NCBI RefSeq assembly: GCF_900112645.1
Contig: NZ_FOMO01000003.1
Coordinates: 372,001-436,000, forward strand
Length of the DNA: 64,000 nucleotides
Direction of reading: 5' to 3'
Source: Phytopseudomonas straminea
GTDB lineage: Bacteria; Pseudomonadota; Gammaproteobacteria; Pseudomonadales; Pseudomonadaceae
Under the pieces are notes generated by a model that was not told the DNA's origin, searched no databases, and saw only the letters and a program-made list of their open reading frames with translations. This document shows positions 25,246-37,524 of this stretch, one piece after another. Each line of letters starts with the position of its first letter. Positions within the stretch are counted from its first letter, which is position 1. A program made the position numbers and the translations under genes.

Positions 25246-26502
25246 TCAATCCCAGCTCAACGCCCCGCCAGTCTGATACTCGATCACACGGGTCTCGAAG
25301 AAGTTCTTCTCCTTCTTGAGGTCCATGATCTCGCTCATCCATGGGAACGGGTTGGTGGTGCCTGGGTATTCTTCTTTCAGGCCGATCTGGGTCAGGCGGC
25401 GGTTGGCGATGAATTTGAGGTAGTCTTCCATCATCGCGGCGTTCATGCCCAGTACGCCGCGCGGCATGGTGTCGCGTGCGTATTCGATTTCCAGCTGGGC
25501 GCCCTGCAGGATCATCTGGGTCGCCTCGTCCTTCATGGTGGCGTCCCACAGGCTCGGGTTCTCGATCTTGATCTGGTTGATCATGTCGATACCGAAGTTC
25601 AGGTGCATGGACTCGTCACGCAGGATGTACTGGAACTGCTCGGCGGTGCCGGTCATCTTGTTGCGGCGGCCCATGGAGAGGATCTGGGTGAAGCCGCAGT
25701 AGAAGAAGATGCCTTCGAGTACGCAGTAGTAGGCGATCAGGTTCTTGAGGAACTGGCGATCGGTTTCCGGGGTGCCGGTTTCGAACTTGGGATCGGAAAT
25801 CGAACGGGTGTACTTGAGGCCCCAGGAGGCTTTCTTCGCGACGCTCGGGATCTCGTGGTACATGTTGAAGATTTCGCCTTCATCCATGCCCAGCGATTCG
25901 ATGCAGTACTGGTAGGCGTGGGTGTGGATCGCTTCCTCGAAGGCCTGGCGCAGGATGTACTGGCGGCACTCGGGGTTGGTGATCAGGCGGTATACGGCCA
26001 GTACCAGGTTGTTGGCAACCAGGCTGTCGGCGGTGGAGAAGAAGCCCAGGTTGCGCTTGACGATGCGGCGCTCGTCTTCGGTCAGGCCGTCGGCGGACTT
26101 CCACAGGGCGATGTCCGCGGTCATGTTCACTTCCTGGGGCATCCAGTGGTTGGCACAACCATCCAGATACTTCTGCCAGGCCCAGTCGTACTTGAAGGGT
26201 ACGAGCTGGTTGAGGTCGGCGCGGGCGTTGATCATCTGCTTGTCGCCGACTTCCACGCGCGCGGAGCTGCCTTCGAGCTCGTCCAGGCCTTCCTGGATGT
26301 CGAGGTCGTTGAGGGCTTGTTTGGCGCGGGCTACGGCAGCGGAGTCGCTGGCGTCGACGGCGCGGGCTTCGAGGGCGGCATTGCCGCCGACCTGGTTGAG
26401 TTTTTCCAGGCTCATGTCGGCGCCGGCCTGTACAGCGTTGTTCTTGGCGGGGGAGGCGGCTTCGGCGCCGTCTTCCTTGTCGAATTCATCCCAGCTCAGC
26501 AT
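25246..26502 (-). CDS. nrdB: Class Ia ribonucleoside-diphosphate reductase, beta subunit
   Basis: A 418-residue radical-generating subunit. Di-iron ligands lie in the helices with E190/H193 ([15 protein letters not shown]) and in [12 protein letters not shown]. The [14 protein letters not shown] segment and the C-terminal acidic tail ending GGALSWD, which docks into NrdA, are present. The first 90 residues are an extra acidic N-terminal extension also known from pseudomonad NrdB. It makes deoxyribonucleotides together with NrdA, encoded 173 bp upstream on the same strand. A terminator at 25152-25176 closes the transcript. Confidence 0.96.
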   Translation of the reverse strand: MLSWDEFDKEDGAEAASPAKNNAVQAGADMSLEKLNQVGGNAALEARAVDASDSAAVARAKQALNDLDIQEGLDELEGSSARVEVGDKQMINARADLNQLVPFKYDWAWQKYLDGCANHWMPQEVNMTADIALWKSADGLTEDERRIVKRNLGFFSTADSLVANNLVLAVYRLITNPECRQYILRQAFEEAIHTHAYQYCIESLGMDEGEIFNMYHEIPSVAKKASWGLKYTRSISDPKFETGTPETDRQFLKNLIAYYCVLEGIFFYCGFTQILSMGRRNKMTGTAEQFQYILRDESMHLNFGIDMINQIKIENPSLWDATMKDEATQMILQGAQLEIEYARDTMPRGVLGMNAAMMEDYLKFIANRRLTQIGLKEEYPGTTNPFPWMSEIMDLKKEKNFFETRVIEYQTGGALSWD

Positions 26503-26643
26503 GGTGGGGCTCCTGCTCGAGAGGCCGGCGAAGGGCCGGCCTGTGTGGATTGTGGCTAATCGGTCGGTAGCTTGCGGTGCACGCAGAGCGCTACGGCTGA
26601 TTATCAGGGGCCGGGGCTGTACCCCGGCTCTTGGGTTATCGGT

Positions 26644-26668
26644 GCCGGCTGCAGTGGCTGCAGCCGGC
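26644..26668. repeat. Perfect 11-bp inverted repeat in the nrdA-nrdB gap
   Basis: GCCGGCTGCAG (26644-26654) and CTGCAGCCGGC (26658-26668) are perfect arms around a 3-nt loop, 7 bp after the nrdA stop. There is no T-run, so it is more likely a 3'-end stabilising or processing hairpin between nrdA and nrdB than a terminator. A second GC hairpin (GCCGGGG/CCCCGGC) lies about 25 bp further towards nrdB. Confidence 0.65.
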
Positions 26669-26675
26669 TAGGCCA

Positions 26676-29585
<2,910 letters not shown>

Positions 29586-29977
29586 GAAGGTCTCCATGAT
29601 CAATGAAATTTTCGGGGCGAAGCGTTGTGTCGTTGATCGACGTGGTACCTGGCGTTCATTCCAATCGACAAAGCCTGCGCCTGCACGAGGCGGGCAGCAG
29701 GGTGTTGCAAAAAGGCGGTGATGGACCGGCTGGCGTGCGGCTCAGCGACGGTCGGTACTGTTCGATTGCCGGAACGCTTCATCCCTGGCGTTAACTGGTG
29801 CTTCCTGCTGCAAGCAGCCACTAGATGTAGTGTGGGCGCAGCCTCTGGTATTGCGTGTGGCACGAACGATCGGCTCGTTCGCTGCCGCTGTATCCGAGTT
29901 GCCGCCACCCTGGCAAAAAAGGGCTTGGGCCATGGACTTCATCAGCACATTTGTGCTTGGGTCCATTTTGGCCAGAA

Positions 29978-30024
29978 ACCCAACATATAGGGGTCTGGCA
30001 AACTGGGGATACAAGATAGTGCGG
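29978..30024 (-). promoter_or_regulatory. Pair of NrdR-box-like sites upstream of nrdA
   Basis: ACCCAACATATAGGGG (29978-29993) and ATACAAGATAGTGCGG (30009-30024) match the NrdR box ACACwATATATwGTGT at about 12 and 11 of 16 positions. They start 31 bp apart, the three-helical-turn spacing usual for NrdR. NrdR is the ATP/dATP-sensing repressor of ribonucleotide reductase genes. Confidence 0.6.
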
Positions 30025-30052
30025 TGTGGGCAGCAAGGCAAGCCCTTTGGGT

Positions 30053-30073
30053 TGTGGATAAATCTGTGGGTTA
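30053..30073. promoter_or_regulatory. DnaA-box pair upstream of nrdA
   Basis: TGTGGATAA (30053-30061) is a perfect DnaA box on the reverse strand. TGTGGGTTA (30065-30073), in the same direction, differs at two positions. DnaA boxes control nrdAB in E. coli, so a similar link to replication is plausible. There is no cluster of the size needed for a replication origin. Confidence 0.55.
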
Positions 30074-30385
30074 TGCCGGGGTAAGTGGCGCAAATGCCCA
30101 TGGTTGCTGGCGCTCGCCCGGGCATGGGCATTAATGCCGCAGGTAGATTTTTTTAGGGCTTTTGCCGGGTGGTTTCGCAGGTTCGCATAAACACAAGATA
30201 TGGGGTTATTTACTGAACTTTTTGGCCAATGTGCCATCACGACTTATGTGTTCTATTTAAGTGCTTTGGCGTGACCGTTGGTCGCTCGATTTAAGTGCAT
30301 TCCCCCCATGGGAGCAGGCGGGATGCCCAGGCCGTGCCCGTGATGCTTTCGCGGGCATTGAGTTGCCCTGGCTAGCGGGTACTTA

Positions 30386-31021
30386 TCAGAACGGCGCCGG
30401 GCACTCGAAGCGCAGGCGTTCGCCGCTTTGTGGGTGGGTGAGGGTGAGCATGCTGGCGTGCAGGCACAGGCGCGGGTAGGCGGCCAGGGCTTGTTCGTGG
30501 GCATACAGGCCATCGCCGAGTAGTGGGTGGCCGATGGACAGCATGTGCACGCGCAGCTGGTGGGAGCGGCCGGTGATCGGTGTCAGCTCGACGCGGGCGT
30601 GTTCGGCGTGGCGTTCCAGTACGCGCCAGAAGGTCAGGGCGTGCTTGCCGTGTTCGTGGCAGACCACGTGGCGCGGCTTGGTCGGCGGGTCGTAGCGCAG
30701 CGGCAGGTCGATGCTGCCGCTGTCGCCCTCGGGCGAGCCCCAGCACAGCGCGGTGTAGGCCTTTTCGGTTTCCCGGTCGTGAAACTGGCGCGACAGCTCG
30801 CGGTGGCTGTCGGCGTCGCGTGCCAGCACGATCAGCCCCGAGGTTTCCCAGTCCAGGCGGTGCACGATGCGCGCCTCGGGGTAGCCGTTTTCCTGCAGGC
30901 GTGTGACCAGGCAATCCTTGTTGTCCTCGGCGCGGCCGGGCACCGAGAGCAGCAGGGTGGGCTTGTTGATCACCAGCAGGGCGGCATCCTGGTGGACGAT
31001 TTCGATTTGGCTGAGCGGCAT
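30386..31021 (-). CDS. rluA: 23S rRNA/tRNA pseudouridine synthase RluA
   Basis: A 211-residue RluA-family synthase without an S4 domain. The catalytic Asp is D57 in the motif RIVHRLDWETSGLIVLA. NKPTLLLSVPGRAEDNKDCL and PITGRSHQLRVHMLSIGHPLLGD match E. coli RluA closely; RluA modifies U746 of 23S rRNA and U32 of several tRNAs. The start at 31021 (MPLSQIEIVHQD) gives the family length. The gene follows minE on the same strand, the order known in P. aeruginosa, and a REPIN separates them. Confidence 0.9.
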   Translation of the reverse strand: MPLSQIEIVHQDAALLVINKPTLLLSVPGRAEDNKDCLVTRLQENGYPEARIVHRLDWETSGLIVLARDADSHRELSRQFHDRETEKAYTALCWGSPEGDSGSIDLPLRYDPPTKPRHVVCHEHGKHALTFWRVLERHAEHARVELTPITGRSHQLRVHMLSIGHPLLGDGLYAHEQALAAYPRLCLHASMLTLTHPQSGERLRFECPAPF

Positions 31022-31036
31022 AGGCGTGTACAGATT

Positions 31037-31104
31037 CTGTGGGAGCGGATTCATCCGCGATGCGCTTGGCCTATAAGAGCTCGCGGATAAATCCGCTCCC
31101 ACAG
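31037..31104. repeat. REPIN (GTGGGAGCGG type) between minE and rluA
   Basis: CTGTGGGAGCGGATTCATCC and its near-perfect inverse (arms of 24 bp with one mismatch, 31037-31060 and 31081-31104) flank a 20-bp spacer. It is the best-kept REPIN in the window and lies just upstream of the rluA start. Confidence 0.85.
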
Positions 31105-31173
31105 GCAGGCTTGTGACAGCAAAATGGCGGCCACCAGGGCCGCCATCTCGTTCAGGCTTCGTTGCCGGTTCGT

Positions 31174-31428
31174 TTAACGATCCGGCAGGGTGATGTTCAA
31201 TTCCAGAATCGAGCAGCTGCCCTGGTTTTCCAGGGCGACCTGCACCTGATCCGAATCGATGGCGACGTACTTGCGGATCACCTCGACCAGCTCCTGCTGC
31301 AGGGCAGGCAGGTAGTCGGGCTGGGTGCGCTGGCCACGTTCGTGGGCAACGATGATCTGCAGGCGCTCTTTGGCGATGGAGGCTGTGGTTTCCTTCTTGC
31401 GCGAACGCAAGAAGTCGAAAATATTCAT
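31174..31428 (-). CDS. minE: Cell division topological specificity factor MinE
   Basis: An 84-residue protein. The N-terminal membrane-targeting and MinD-binding part starts [20 protein letters not shown], followed by [14 protein letters not shown]. The dimerising topological-specificity half is [20 protein letters not shown]. MinE stimulates MinD ATPase and drives pole-to-pole oscillation that keeps MinC away from midcell. Its start overlaps the minD stop by 4 bp, so the two are translationally coupled. Confidence 0.95.
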   Translation of the reverse strand: MNIFDFLRSRKKETTASIAKERLQIIVAHERGQRTQPDYLPALQQELVEVIRKYVAIDSDQVQVALENQGSCSILELNITLPDR

Positions 31429-32240
31429 TCGCGACCTCCGAATAGGCGTTGCAGGAAGCCCTGCTTCTTCACATCAAGGAAGCGGTGCGCCACTTCCTTG
31501 CCGAGCAGGCGATCCACGGCGTCGCTGTATGCCTGGCCGGCATCGCTCTGGTCATCGAGGATCACCGGCACGCCCTGGTTGGAAGCCTTGAGCACCGCCT
31601 GGGATTCGGGGATCACGCCGAGCAGGCGGATGGCGAGGATTTCCTCGACGTCTTCCACACCGAGCATTTCGCCCTTGGTGACGCGCTCAGGGTTGTAGCG
31701 GGTCAGCAACAGGTGTTCCTTGATCGGCTCGCCGCCCTGTTCGGCGCGGCGCGACTTGCTGGCCAGCAGGCCCAGCATACGGTCCGAGTCACGTACCGAG
31801 GAAACTTCCGGGTTGGTGACCACGATGGCTTCGTCGGCGAAGTACATGGCCAGGTGGGCGCCTTTCTCGATACCGGCCGGCGAGTCGCAGACCACGTATT
31901 CGAAGTTCTGCGACAGCTCGGCGATGACCTTCTCGACGCCTTCCTGGGTCAGGGCGTCCTTGTCACGGGTCTGGCTGGCGGCCAGCACGTAGAGGTTCTC
32001 CAGACGCTTGTCCTTGATCAGGGCCTGGGTGAGGGTGGCTTCGCCGTTGACGACGTTGACGAAGTCGTACACCACGCGGCGTTCGCAGCCCATGATCAGG
32101 TCGAGGTTACGCAGGCCGACGTCGAAGTCGACGATGACGGTCTTGTGGCCGCGCAAGGCGAGACCGGTACCGATGGCAGCGCTGGTGGTGGTTTTACCGA
32201 CGCCACCTTTGCCGGAAGTGACTACGAGGATCTTGGCCAA
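31425..32240 (-). CDS. minD: Septum site-determining ATPase MinD
   Basis: A 271-residue ParA/MinD-type ATPase. The deviant Walker A motif is [16 protein letters not shown] with K11 and K16, followed by [20 protein letters not shown]. The C-terminus [14 protein letters not shown] is the amphipathic membrane-targeting helix. MinD recruits MinC to the membrane and is released by MinE. It stands 180 bp after minC and overlaps minE, in the usual minC-minD-minE order. Confidence 0.97.
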   Translation of the reverse strand: MAKILVVTSGKGGVGKTTTSAAIGTGLALRGHKTVIVDFDVGLRNLDLIMGCERRVVYDFVNVVNGEATLTQALIKDKRLENLYVLAASQTRDKDALTQEGVEKVIAELSQNFEYVVCDSPAGIEKGAHLAMYFADEAIVVTNPEVSSVRDSDRMLGLLASKSRRAEQGGEPIKEHLLLTRYNPERVTKGEMLGVEDVEEILAIRLLGVIPESQAVLKASNQGVPVILDDQSDAGQAYSDAVDRLLGKEVAHRFLDVKKQGFLQRLFGGRE

Positions 32241-32420
32241 GGTGATTCACCCTAAAAATGAATAAAAGCAGGAACCTGCCGCGATTGGCGGTCTGTCGAA
32301 AGAATCGCTCGGCGGCGGCGTGCGCGGTGCTCGCCAGGTGTGGCCGATGATTGTTTTGACAGCCCGCCCAGAGGCGTTCGAGGGCCCTGTGTGACAGTTA
32401 AAAGTGCCGGGCAGTATCCG

Positions 32421-33152
32421 TTAAAGACGGGTGATGTTCAACACGTCGCCCATCAGGCTGACTTGCACGGCGCGGCCCCAGTTCGGGTCGCGGCGCAGGT
32501 CTTCGGCAACCTTGTACTGGCCGGCGATGGAGAGCAGTTCGGCGCCCATCTGCTGGCAGAAAATTCGTGCTTGCCGGTTGCCCTTGACGCCGGCCAGTGC
32601 CCGGCCACGCATTGGGGCGTAGACATGGATGTTGCCGTCGGCTAGAAGTTCCGCACCGGCACTCACCGGGGCCAGCACCACCAGGTCGCAGCCCTGGGCG
32701 TAAATCTGCTGGCCGCCGCGCACCGGGCTGGTGATGACGCGGGTCGGCTTGACCTCGGGTTCCACCGGCTTGGGCGGCTCGACCGGTTTGGGCGCCGGGT
32801 CGATGACCCGCTCGCGGGCGCCGGACGGCGGCAGTACCGGCAGATCCAGAGCATTGGCGGCGGCGATGTCTTCCTCGCGGCTGGCGCGCACGGCCAGTGT
32901 GCGCAGACCGTGCTTGCGGCACAGGGCCATGAGCTCGCCAAGATGGAGATCACCTTCCTCGCGTGGCAGTTTGTCGAGGGCCAGGACCAGCGGCGTATTG
33001 CTGAAGAAGTTGGGCGCCTGGGCGACCTTCTCGGCGAGTTGCGCATCGAGGCGGGCCAGGTCGTTGTGCGCCAGCTCCATCACGGTGATGGCCAGCATGC
33101 TGCCTTTGAGCTGGAACACGGGGTCTTGGTCGAGGAGATCAGCTTGGCTCAT
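32421..33152 (-). CDS. minC: Septum site-determining protein MinC
   Basis: A 243-residue protein. The N-terminal FtsZ-binding domain starts [20 protein letters not shown] and holds [21 protein letters not shown] sequence. A Pro/Lys-rich linker ([14 protein letters not shown]) leads to the C-terminal beta-helical domain, [23 protein letters not shown], with [20 protein letters not shown] and [12 protein letters not shown]. MinC blocks FtsZ assembly away from midcell. The start at 33152 gives family length; the frame extends far upstream but without coding character. Confidence 0.95.
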   Translation of the reverse strand: MSQADLLDQDPVFQLKGSMLAITVMELAHNDLARLDAQLAEKVAQAPNFFSNTPLVLALDKLPREEGDLHLGELMALCRKHGLRTLAVRASREEDIAAANALDLPVLPPSGARERVIDPAPKPVEPPKPVEPEVKPTRVITSPVRGGQQIYAQGCDLVVLAPVSAGAELLADGNIHVYAPMRGRALAGVKGNRQARIFCQQMGAELLSIAGQYKVAEDLRRDPNWGRAVQVSLMGDVLNITRL

Positions 33153-33379
33153 GGTCTGCCTGATGGGCCTTGGAAAATTAGCGGGACTTATAACGAGAAC
33201 GGCGGCGGGGCTCAAGGACAAATGTCGCGCCGATTCCCGTCGCCAGGCTTGCAGTGACAAGCTGGCGGGCCATTGGTGCCCCAGCTGCCTGCAATGTGCG
33301 TGTGCTTGTGCGGCGCTAGAGGCGCGCGCTATGTTGCGCAGCCTTTCAAGGCAGGCGTTTGGCTGCTTCAGGTTCAACG

Positions 33380-33886
33380 ATGACGACTTCCCGCATAGAG
33401 ATAGCCCGAGCCAGCACAGCAGACATCGACGAGGCGATTCGTTTCGTGATGGCAGCCCGCGCCGAGATCTTCCCGATGCTCGATAACAGCGTGCTGCCGA
33501 CCGACCTGCAGCGTTTTGCCGAGACTTACGTGCAGGGCGAGGCGGGCGCTTTCTGGCTGGCACGCTGCGCAGGCGACATCGTAGCGGCCGTGGGCTACTT
33601 GCCATACGACCACCGCTTCGCCCAGCTCGACTACCGGGGCGTGCGCACGGTGGAGATCGTGCGGCTGTTCGTGGCGCCGGCCATGAGACGTACTGGCCTG
33701 GCCGCACGGCTATTTCGTCACCTGCGCGAGCACGCCGTCAGCCAGGGCGTAGAAATGCTCTACCTGCACACCCATCCCTTTTTGCCGGGCGCCGTCCGTT
33801 TTTGGGAGCGGCAGGATTTCGAGGTGCTGGATATCGAAGCCGATCCAGTCTGGCAAACCACTCACATGCAGCTCGCCTTGCGCTAG
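33380..33886 (+). CDS. GNAT-family N-acetyltransferase
   Basis: A 168-residue GNAT domain filling the whole protein. The acetyl-CoA motif is [28 protein letters not shown], with the pyrophosphate-binding RRTGLA, and the late strand [21 protein letters not shown] is characteristic. The start at 33380 ([12 protein letters not shown]) is preferred over the ATG at 33359. It is divergent from minC and convergent with the RidA-like gene. The substrate is unknown. Confidence 0.82.
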   Translation: MTTSRIEIARASTADIDEAIRFVMAARAEIFPMLDNSVLPTDLQRFAETYVQGEAGAFWLARCAGDIVAAVGYLPYDHRFAQLDYRGVRTVEIVRLFVAPAMRRTGLAARLFRHLREHAVSQGVEMLYLHTHPFLPGAVRFWERQDFEVLDIEADPVWQTTHMQLALR

Positions 33887-33887
33887 C

Positions 33888-34286
33888 TCAGGTGGTATCG
33901 CAGCGGGCGATGGCATCTATTTCCACCAGGTAACCATGGTGCAGACCGGCTACCGGTACCACGGCGCGAGCCGGGCGGTGGCTTCCGATCAGTTGCCGGT
34001 ACAGCTGGTCGAAGGCCGGCCAGTGCTCCACTCCCACCAGATACACGGTGACTTTCAGCAGGTCGTCGGGGCTGGAACCGGCCTCATCGAGGATCGCCAG
34101 GAGGTTGCCAAGGGCACGCCGGGCCTGTTCCACGAACGGCTGCTCGGGCTGGTGCCTGCCGTCGGCCCTAACCGGCAGTTGCCCTGATACGTAGAGCAGG
34201 CCGGCATGGCCGATGGCCTGGGCATAGTGGCCTCCGGGAGGCGCCGCCTGGTTGCTATGCACCTGGGTTATCAGCTTACCAGCCAT
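33888..34286 (-). CDS. RidA (YjgF/YER057c/UK114) family protein
   Basis: A 132-residue RidA-type trimer subunit. Family signatures are HYAQAIGHAGLLYVSGQLPV, AILDEAGSSPDDLLKVTVYL and the Arg-containing SHRPARAVVPVAGLHHGYLVEIDAIA. RidA proteins hydrolyse reactive enamine/imine intermediates released by PLP enzymes. Its start lies inside the 3' end of the PLP-enzyme gene (11-bp overlap), which makes that enzyme the likely source of its substrate. A divergent LysR gene probably controls both. Confidence 0.88.
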   Translation of the reverse strand: MAGKLITQVHSNQAAPPGGHYAQAIGHAGLLYVSGQLPVRADGRHQPEQPFVEQARRALGNLLAILDEAGSSPDDLLKVTVYLVGVEHWPAFDQLYRQLIGSHRPARAVVPVAGLHHGYLVEIDAIARCDTT

Positions 34287-35412
34287 GCCAGCGACTCCAC
34301 GGACGAGCTTCGCCACAGGCGCTGATCGCCTGGTAATGGGGGAACTGCGCGCCCGTTGCACAGGCATGGTTGGGCAGGATACGCAGGCGGGCGCCCAGCG
34401 GAAATCGCCTGGCCAGCTCGGCGCCACTCACCCCGGGCAGAGTGACGATACCGTGCTCCTGATTGGCCGCGCTGAGCAGCATGCCGTCGATCCAGTGACC
34501 CGCCTGCGTGCAGACTTGGCCATAGCCGAAGTCGTGTTTCTGATGCTGGGTGCCCCGGTCGCGGCTCATGGCCATCCAACCGGCGTCGACGATGATCCAG
34601 CCCTTGTCCGGTTGGTGACCAATCACCTGGGTCAGCACGCTCAGCGCCAGCTCCTCGGCCTGGCAGACGCCGATGTTGTACATCACCAGGTCGAAGAAGG
34701 CGTAGACGCCCGCGCGCACTTCCGTGACGCCGTCGAGTTCACGGGCCGACAGGGCGGTTGGGGTGGAGCCGACGCTGACGTCGGGGCAGGGCAGCCCGGC
34801 GGCACGCAGGCGCTCGGCGGCGGTGACGCAGGCCAGGCGCTCCTGTTCGGCCAGTTGCGCCAGTGCTTGGGGATCACTCAGTGCATAGCTGGAGCCTGCA
34901 TGGGTCAGAACGCCAGCGAGCGACAGCCGGCCCTGGGCAATCACCCTGGCAACCGCCAGCAGGGCCGGCTCGTCGGCGCGCAGGCCGGCGCGGTGGCCGT
35001 CGCAATCGATCTCGATCCAGACGTCGAAGGCTTGCCCCTGTTCGCTGGCGAAGCGGGAGATGGCCTGGGCGCCCTGCAGGCTGTCGGTGAGCAGCCCGAG
35101 CCGGCAGCCACGGCGCGCCAGATCAAGGGCCTGAGGCAGCTTGTCCGGGGCCATGGCGACCGCATAGAGAATGTCGTCGATGCCGTGCTCGAAGCACCGC
35201 TGCGCTTCCCCGAGCGTCGAAACGGTCACGCCTGTGGCGCCGGCAGCGATCTGCGCGGCGATCACCGGCAGGCACTTGCTGGTTTTGACATGGGGGCGCA
35301 GACGCACGCCGAGGGCGTTCATGCGCCCCTGCATGCGTTGGATATTGCGCTCCAGGCGCGGCACGTCGAGAAGGGCGGCGGGCGTCTGCAACGTTGCGGG
35401 AGGCATGATCAT
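34276..35412 (-). CDS. DSD1-type PLP enzyme (D-threonine aldolase / D-serine dehydratase-like)
   Basis: A 378-residue fold-type III PLP enzyme. The PLP lysine is K43 in VRLRPHVKTSKCLPV, followed by GVTVSTLGEAQRCFEHG. The central VWIEIDCDGHRAG and the C-terminal ILPNHACATGAQFPHY are typical; the His and Cys there are the metal ligands of this family. Members split D-beta-hydroxy amino acids or dehydrate D-serine. AGGAG lies 6 bp before the ATG at 35412. It overlaps a RidA gene, which suggests that an imine or enamine is released. The exact substrate is unknown. Confidence 0.85.
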   Translation of the reverse strand: MIMPPATLQTPAALLDVPRLERNIQRMQGRMNALGVRLRPHVKTSKCLPVIAAQIAAGATGVTVSTLGEAQRCFEHGIDDILYAVAMAPDKLPQALDLARRGCRLGLLTDSLQGAQAISRFASEQGQAFDVWIEIDCDGHRAGLRADEPALLAVARVIAQGRLSLAGVLTHAGSSYALSDPQALAQLAEQERLACVTAAERLRAAGLPCPDVSVGSTPTALSARELDGVTEVRAGVYAFFDLVMYNIGVCQAEELALSVLTQVIGHQPDKGWIIVDAGWMAMSRDRGTQHQKHDFGYGQVCTQAGHWIDGMLLSAANQEHGIVTLPGVSGAELARRFPLGARLRILPNHACATGAQFPHYQAISACGEARPWSRWHGW

Positions 35413-35503
35413 GATGAACTCCTGGCGGGTAGTGACGGCACTTTAGGGCGGTGAGCCAAGCCTGTGGTTAAATCAGCTGTCATCTTTCATTAAGTGCTGA
35501 TTA

Positions 35504-36382
35504 ATGATCGCCATCGAGGATCTACGCCTGGCGGCCACCCTGGCCAAGGCTGACTCACTCAGTGCCGCGGCTCGTGCGCTCAACGTCTCGGCGCCGGCGC
35601 TATCGATGCGTTTGCGCAAACTCGAGGCTCGGCTGGGCGTGGCCCTTGCCAATCGCGACGCGCGGCGCCTGAGCCTGACGCTGGAAGGCGAGCGCTTTGC
35701 CAGGGAAAGCGCGGCGCTGCTCGAACGCCTCGACGCGCTGCCCGATTCTTTCCGCCAGCCAGACGCCCAGTTGGCTGGCCCCCTGCGTCTGGCCGCGCCC
35801 TTTGGCTACGGCCGCAAACGCGTGGCACCGGTGCTGGCTCGTTTCGCCCGGCTGCATCCGCAGGTGCAGGTGCAACTGGATCTACGTGAGGCGCCGTGGC
35901 CGGACCGGCACGATAGTGACGCAGTCATCCACATCGGTCATGTCGACGATTCGGCCTGGGCCGCTCGCCTGCTTGCTGACAATCAGCGCTGGCTGTGTGC
36001 GAGTCCGGCCTACCTCCAGCGGCACGGCGTTCCGCTGGAGCCCGAGGCGTTGGCGCAGCATCGCTGCATCTGCATTCGTGAAAACGACGATGACGTAACG
36101 CTTTGGCACCTGCGCAAGGGCAGCACGTTGCGCACCCTGCGGATCGAGCCGGCGATGCTCAGCAATGATGGTGGCGTCGCCCGCCAGTGGGCCGAGCAGG
36201 ATCAAGGCCTGCTATTGCGCTCGCAATGGGATGTCAGCGAGGCCATCGCCAGTCAGCGCTTGTTGCGCGTATTGGCGGACTGGACGTTCGACGGTGCGCC
36301 GATCAATCTGCTGGTGCCGGCCCGTCAGCGACGCACCGCGCGGCTGCAGGCGCTGATCGATTTTCTCGTCGAGTCGTTGTGA
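35504..36382 (+). CDS. LysR-family transcriptional regulator, divergent from the PLP-enzyme/RidA pair
   Basis: A 292-residue LysR protein. The N-terminal winged HTH is AATLAKADSLSAAARALNVS followed by PALSMRLRKLEARLGVALAN. The substrate-binding half begins LAGPLRLAAPFGYGRKRVAP, and the domain ends INLLVPARQRRTARLQALIDF. It starts 92 bp from the divergent PLP-enzyme gene; the AT-rich gap has the usual place for a T-N11-A site. Control of the D-amino-acid enzyme is inferred from position. Confidence 0.88.
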   Translation: MIAIEDLRLAATLAKADSLSAAARALNVSAPALSMRLRKLEARLGVALANRDARRLSLTLEGERFARESAALLERLDALPDSFRQPDAQLAGPLRLAAPFGYGRKRVAPVLARFARLHPQVQVQLDLREAPWPDRHDSDAVIHIGHVDDSAWAARLLADNQRWLCASPAYLQRHGVPLEPEALAQHRCICIRENDDDVTLWHLRKGSTLRTLRIEPAMLSNDGGVARQWAEQDQGLLLRSQWDVSEAIASQRLLRVLADWTFDGAPINLLVPARQRRTARLQALIDFLVESL

Positions 36383-36436
36383 CCGTGGCGGACGATGCCC
36401 GAGCAAATTGCCGCCGAGCGAGGCGGGGAGGCAGGT

Positions 36437-37336
36437 ATGGATAAACTGATGGCCTTGAAAGCCTTTGTGGAAACCGTGCGCTGTGGCGGGTTTTCCGCGG
36501 CTGGGCGGTCTCTTGGCGTGGCGACTTCGTCGGTGACCCGGCTGGTCAGCAGCCTGGAGACCGAGCTGCAGAGTGTGCTGGTCAACCGTAGCCCGCGGCA
36601 GGTCAGCGTGACCGAGGCCGGGCAGGCGTATTTCACCAAAGCGGTGGCGATTCTTGAGGCGCTTGAAGAAGCCGATGCGGCCATCGCCGATCGCGGTAGC
36701 CAGGCGCGGGGCCGGTTGAATGTCAGCGTGCCGGTGGAGTTTGGCCGGCGGATCATCGCGCCGCGCCTCGGGCGTTTGCTCGACCGGCATCCGCAGCTCG
36801 AGCTGAATCTGCGCCTGAGCGATGAGGTGGTCGACCTGCTCGGCGAGCGTGTGGATGTCGCGGTGCGCCTGGGCAGCACGCTGGTCAGCGACGATGTGGT
36901 CAGCCTCGGTGTCGGCCAGTTCCAGCGCTGGCTGGTGGCCAGCCCGGAGTATCTGGCGTGCCATGAGCCGCTCAGCGCGCCGCAGGACCTGCTGGCGCAC
37001 GACTGCCTGCGCTTCGATTACGGCGCTGCCGGCCAAAGCTGGCAGTTCAGCGCCGGCAGGGAGATACAGCAGGTGGCGGTGCGCGGTCGCCTGCACAGCA
37101 ACAACGCCGACGTGCTGCGTGGGGCGGCGCTGGCTGGGCAGGGCGTGGCGCTGCTGGCCGATTGGCTGGTCCGCGAGGATGTTGCCAGCGGCCGGCTGCT
37201 ACGCGTGCTGCAGTCCTACTCTGTCAGCCCGGGCTCGGCCAGTGGCGCGATCAGCGTGCTGTATCTGCCCAATCAGCGTGGCTCGCGGCGGGTGGCTGCT
37301 TTCGTCGAGTTCCTGCGCGAGGTGCTGGCAGGTTGA
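36437..37336 (+). CDS. LysR-family transcriptional regulator
   Basis: A 299-residue LysR protein of the CrgA/DsdC-like subgroup. The HTH is MDKLMALKAFVETVRCGGFS followed by AAGRSLGVATSSVTRLVSSL. The effector domain has GRLNVSVPVEFGRRIIAPRL and DVAVRLGSTLVSDDVVS. AGG lies a few bases before the ATG at 36437, and the upstream ATG at 36395 is less likely. It is followed 188 bp later by an MFS exporter on the same strand that it may control. Confidence 0.87.
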   Translation: MDKLMALKAFVETVRCGGFSAAGRSLGVATSSVTRLVSSLETELQSVLVNRSPRQVSVTEAGQAYFTKAVAILEALEEADAAIADRGSQARGRLNVSVPVEFGRRIIAPRLGRLLDRHPQLELNLRLSDEVVDLLGERVDVAVRLGSTLVSDDVVSLGVGQFQRWLVASPEYLACHEPLSAPQDLLAHDCLRFDYGAAGQSWQFSAGREIQQVAVRGRLHSNNADVLRGAALAGQGVALLADWLVREDVASGRLLRVLQSYSVSPGSASGAISVLYLPNQRGSRRVAAFVEFLREVLAG

Positions 37337-37524
37337 GCAGCGGTGGCAGTGTTCGACCTGGTGCAACGCAGCGTTGCGCCGCTGGTGGATTCTGCCGAGG
37401 CGGCAGGCGTCGTAACCTTTTATCAACCCTGGGCAATCGCGAAGCGCAGCGCCCGGGCTCCACTGATTCTTCATCTGTTTGAGCGATCCGCGCCCGGTCC
37501 GGGCCGTCTCATCGCGAGGTCATC

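Larger units (their letters stand above)
29586..30385 (-). promoter_or_regulatory. 800-bp nrdA upstream region
   Basis: This stretch between rluA and nrdA holds no convincing gene. Visible elements are two NrdR-box-like sites (29978-29993 and 30009-30024), a DnaA-box pair (30053-30073), a 10-bp inverted repeat AATGCCCATG/CATGGGCATT (30093-30102 with 30123-30132) and a third lone NrdR-like site ACACAAGATATGGGGT at 30191. If transcription starts near the NrdR boxes, the nrdA leader would be almost 400 nt long. An in-frame run on the minus strand across 29742-30131 lacks coding character. Confidence 0.55.

Noticed and set aside
30053..30073. Possible replication origin because of DnaA boxes
   Set aside because: There are only two boxes, with no AT-rich unwinding element and no dnaA/dnaN/gyrB context; nrdA control explains them better.
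29742..30131. 129-codon minus-strand frame in the nrdA upstream region
   Set aside because: There is no ribosome site or coding pattern, it crosses the NrdR and DnaA sites, and the frame looks accidental.
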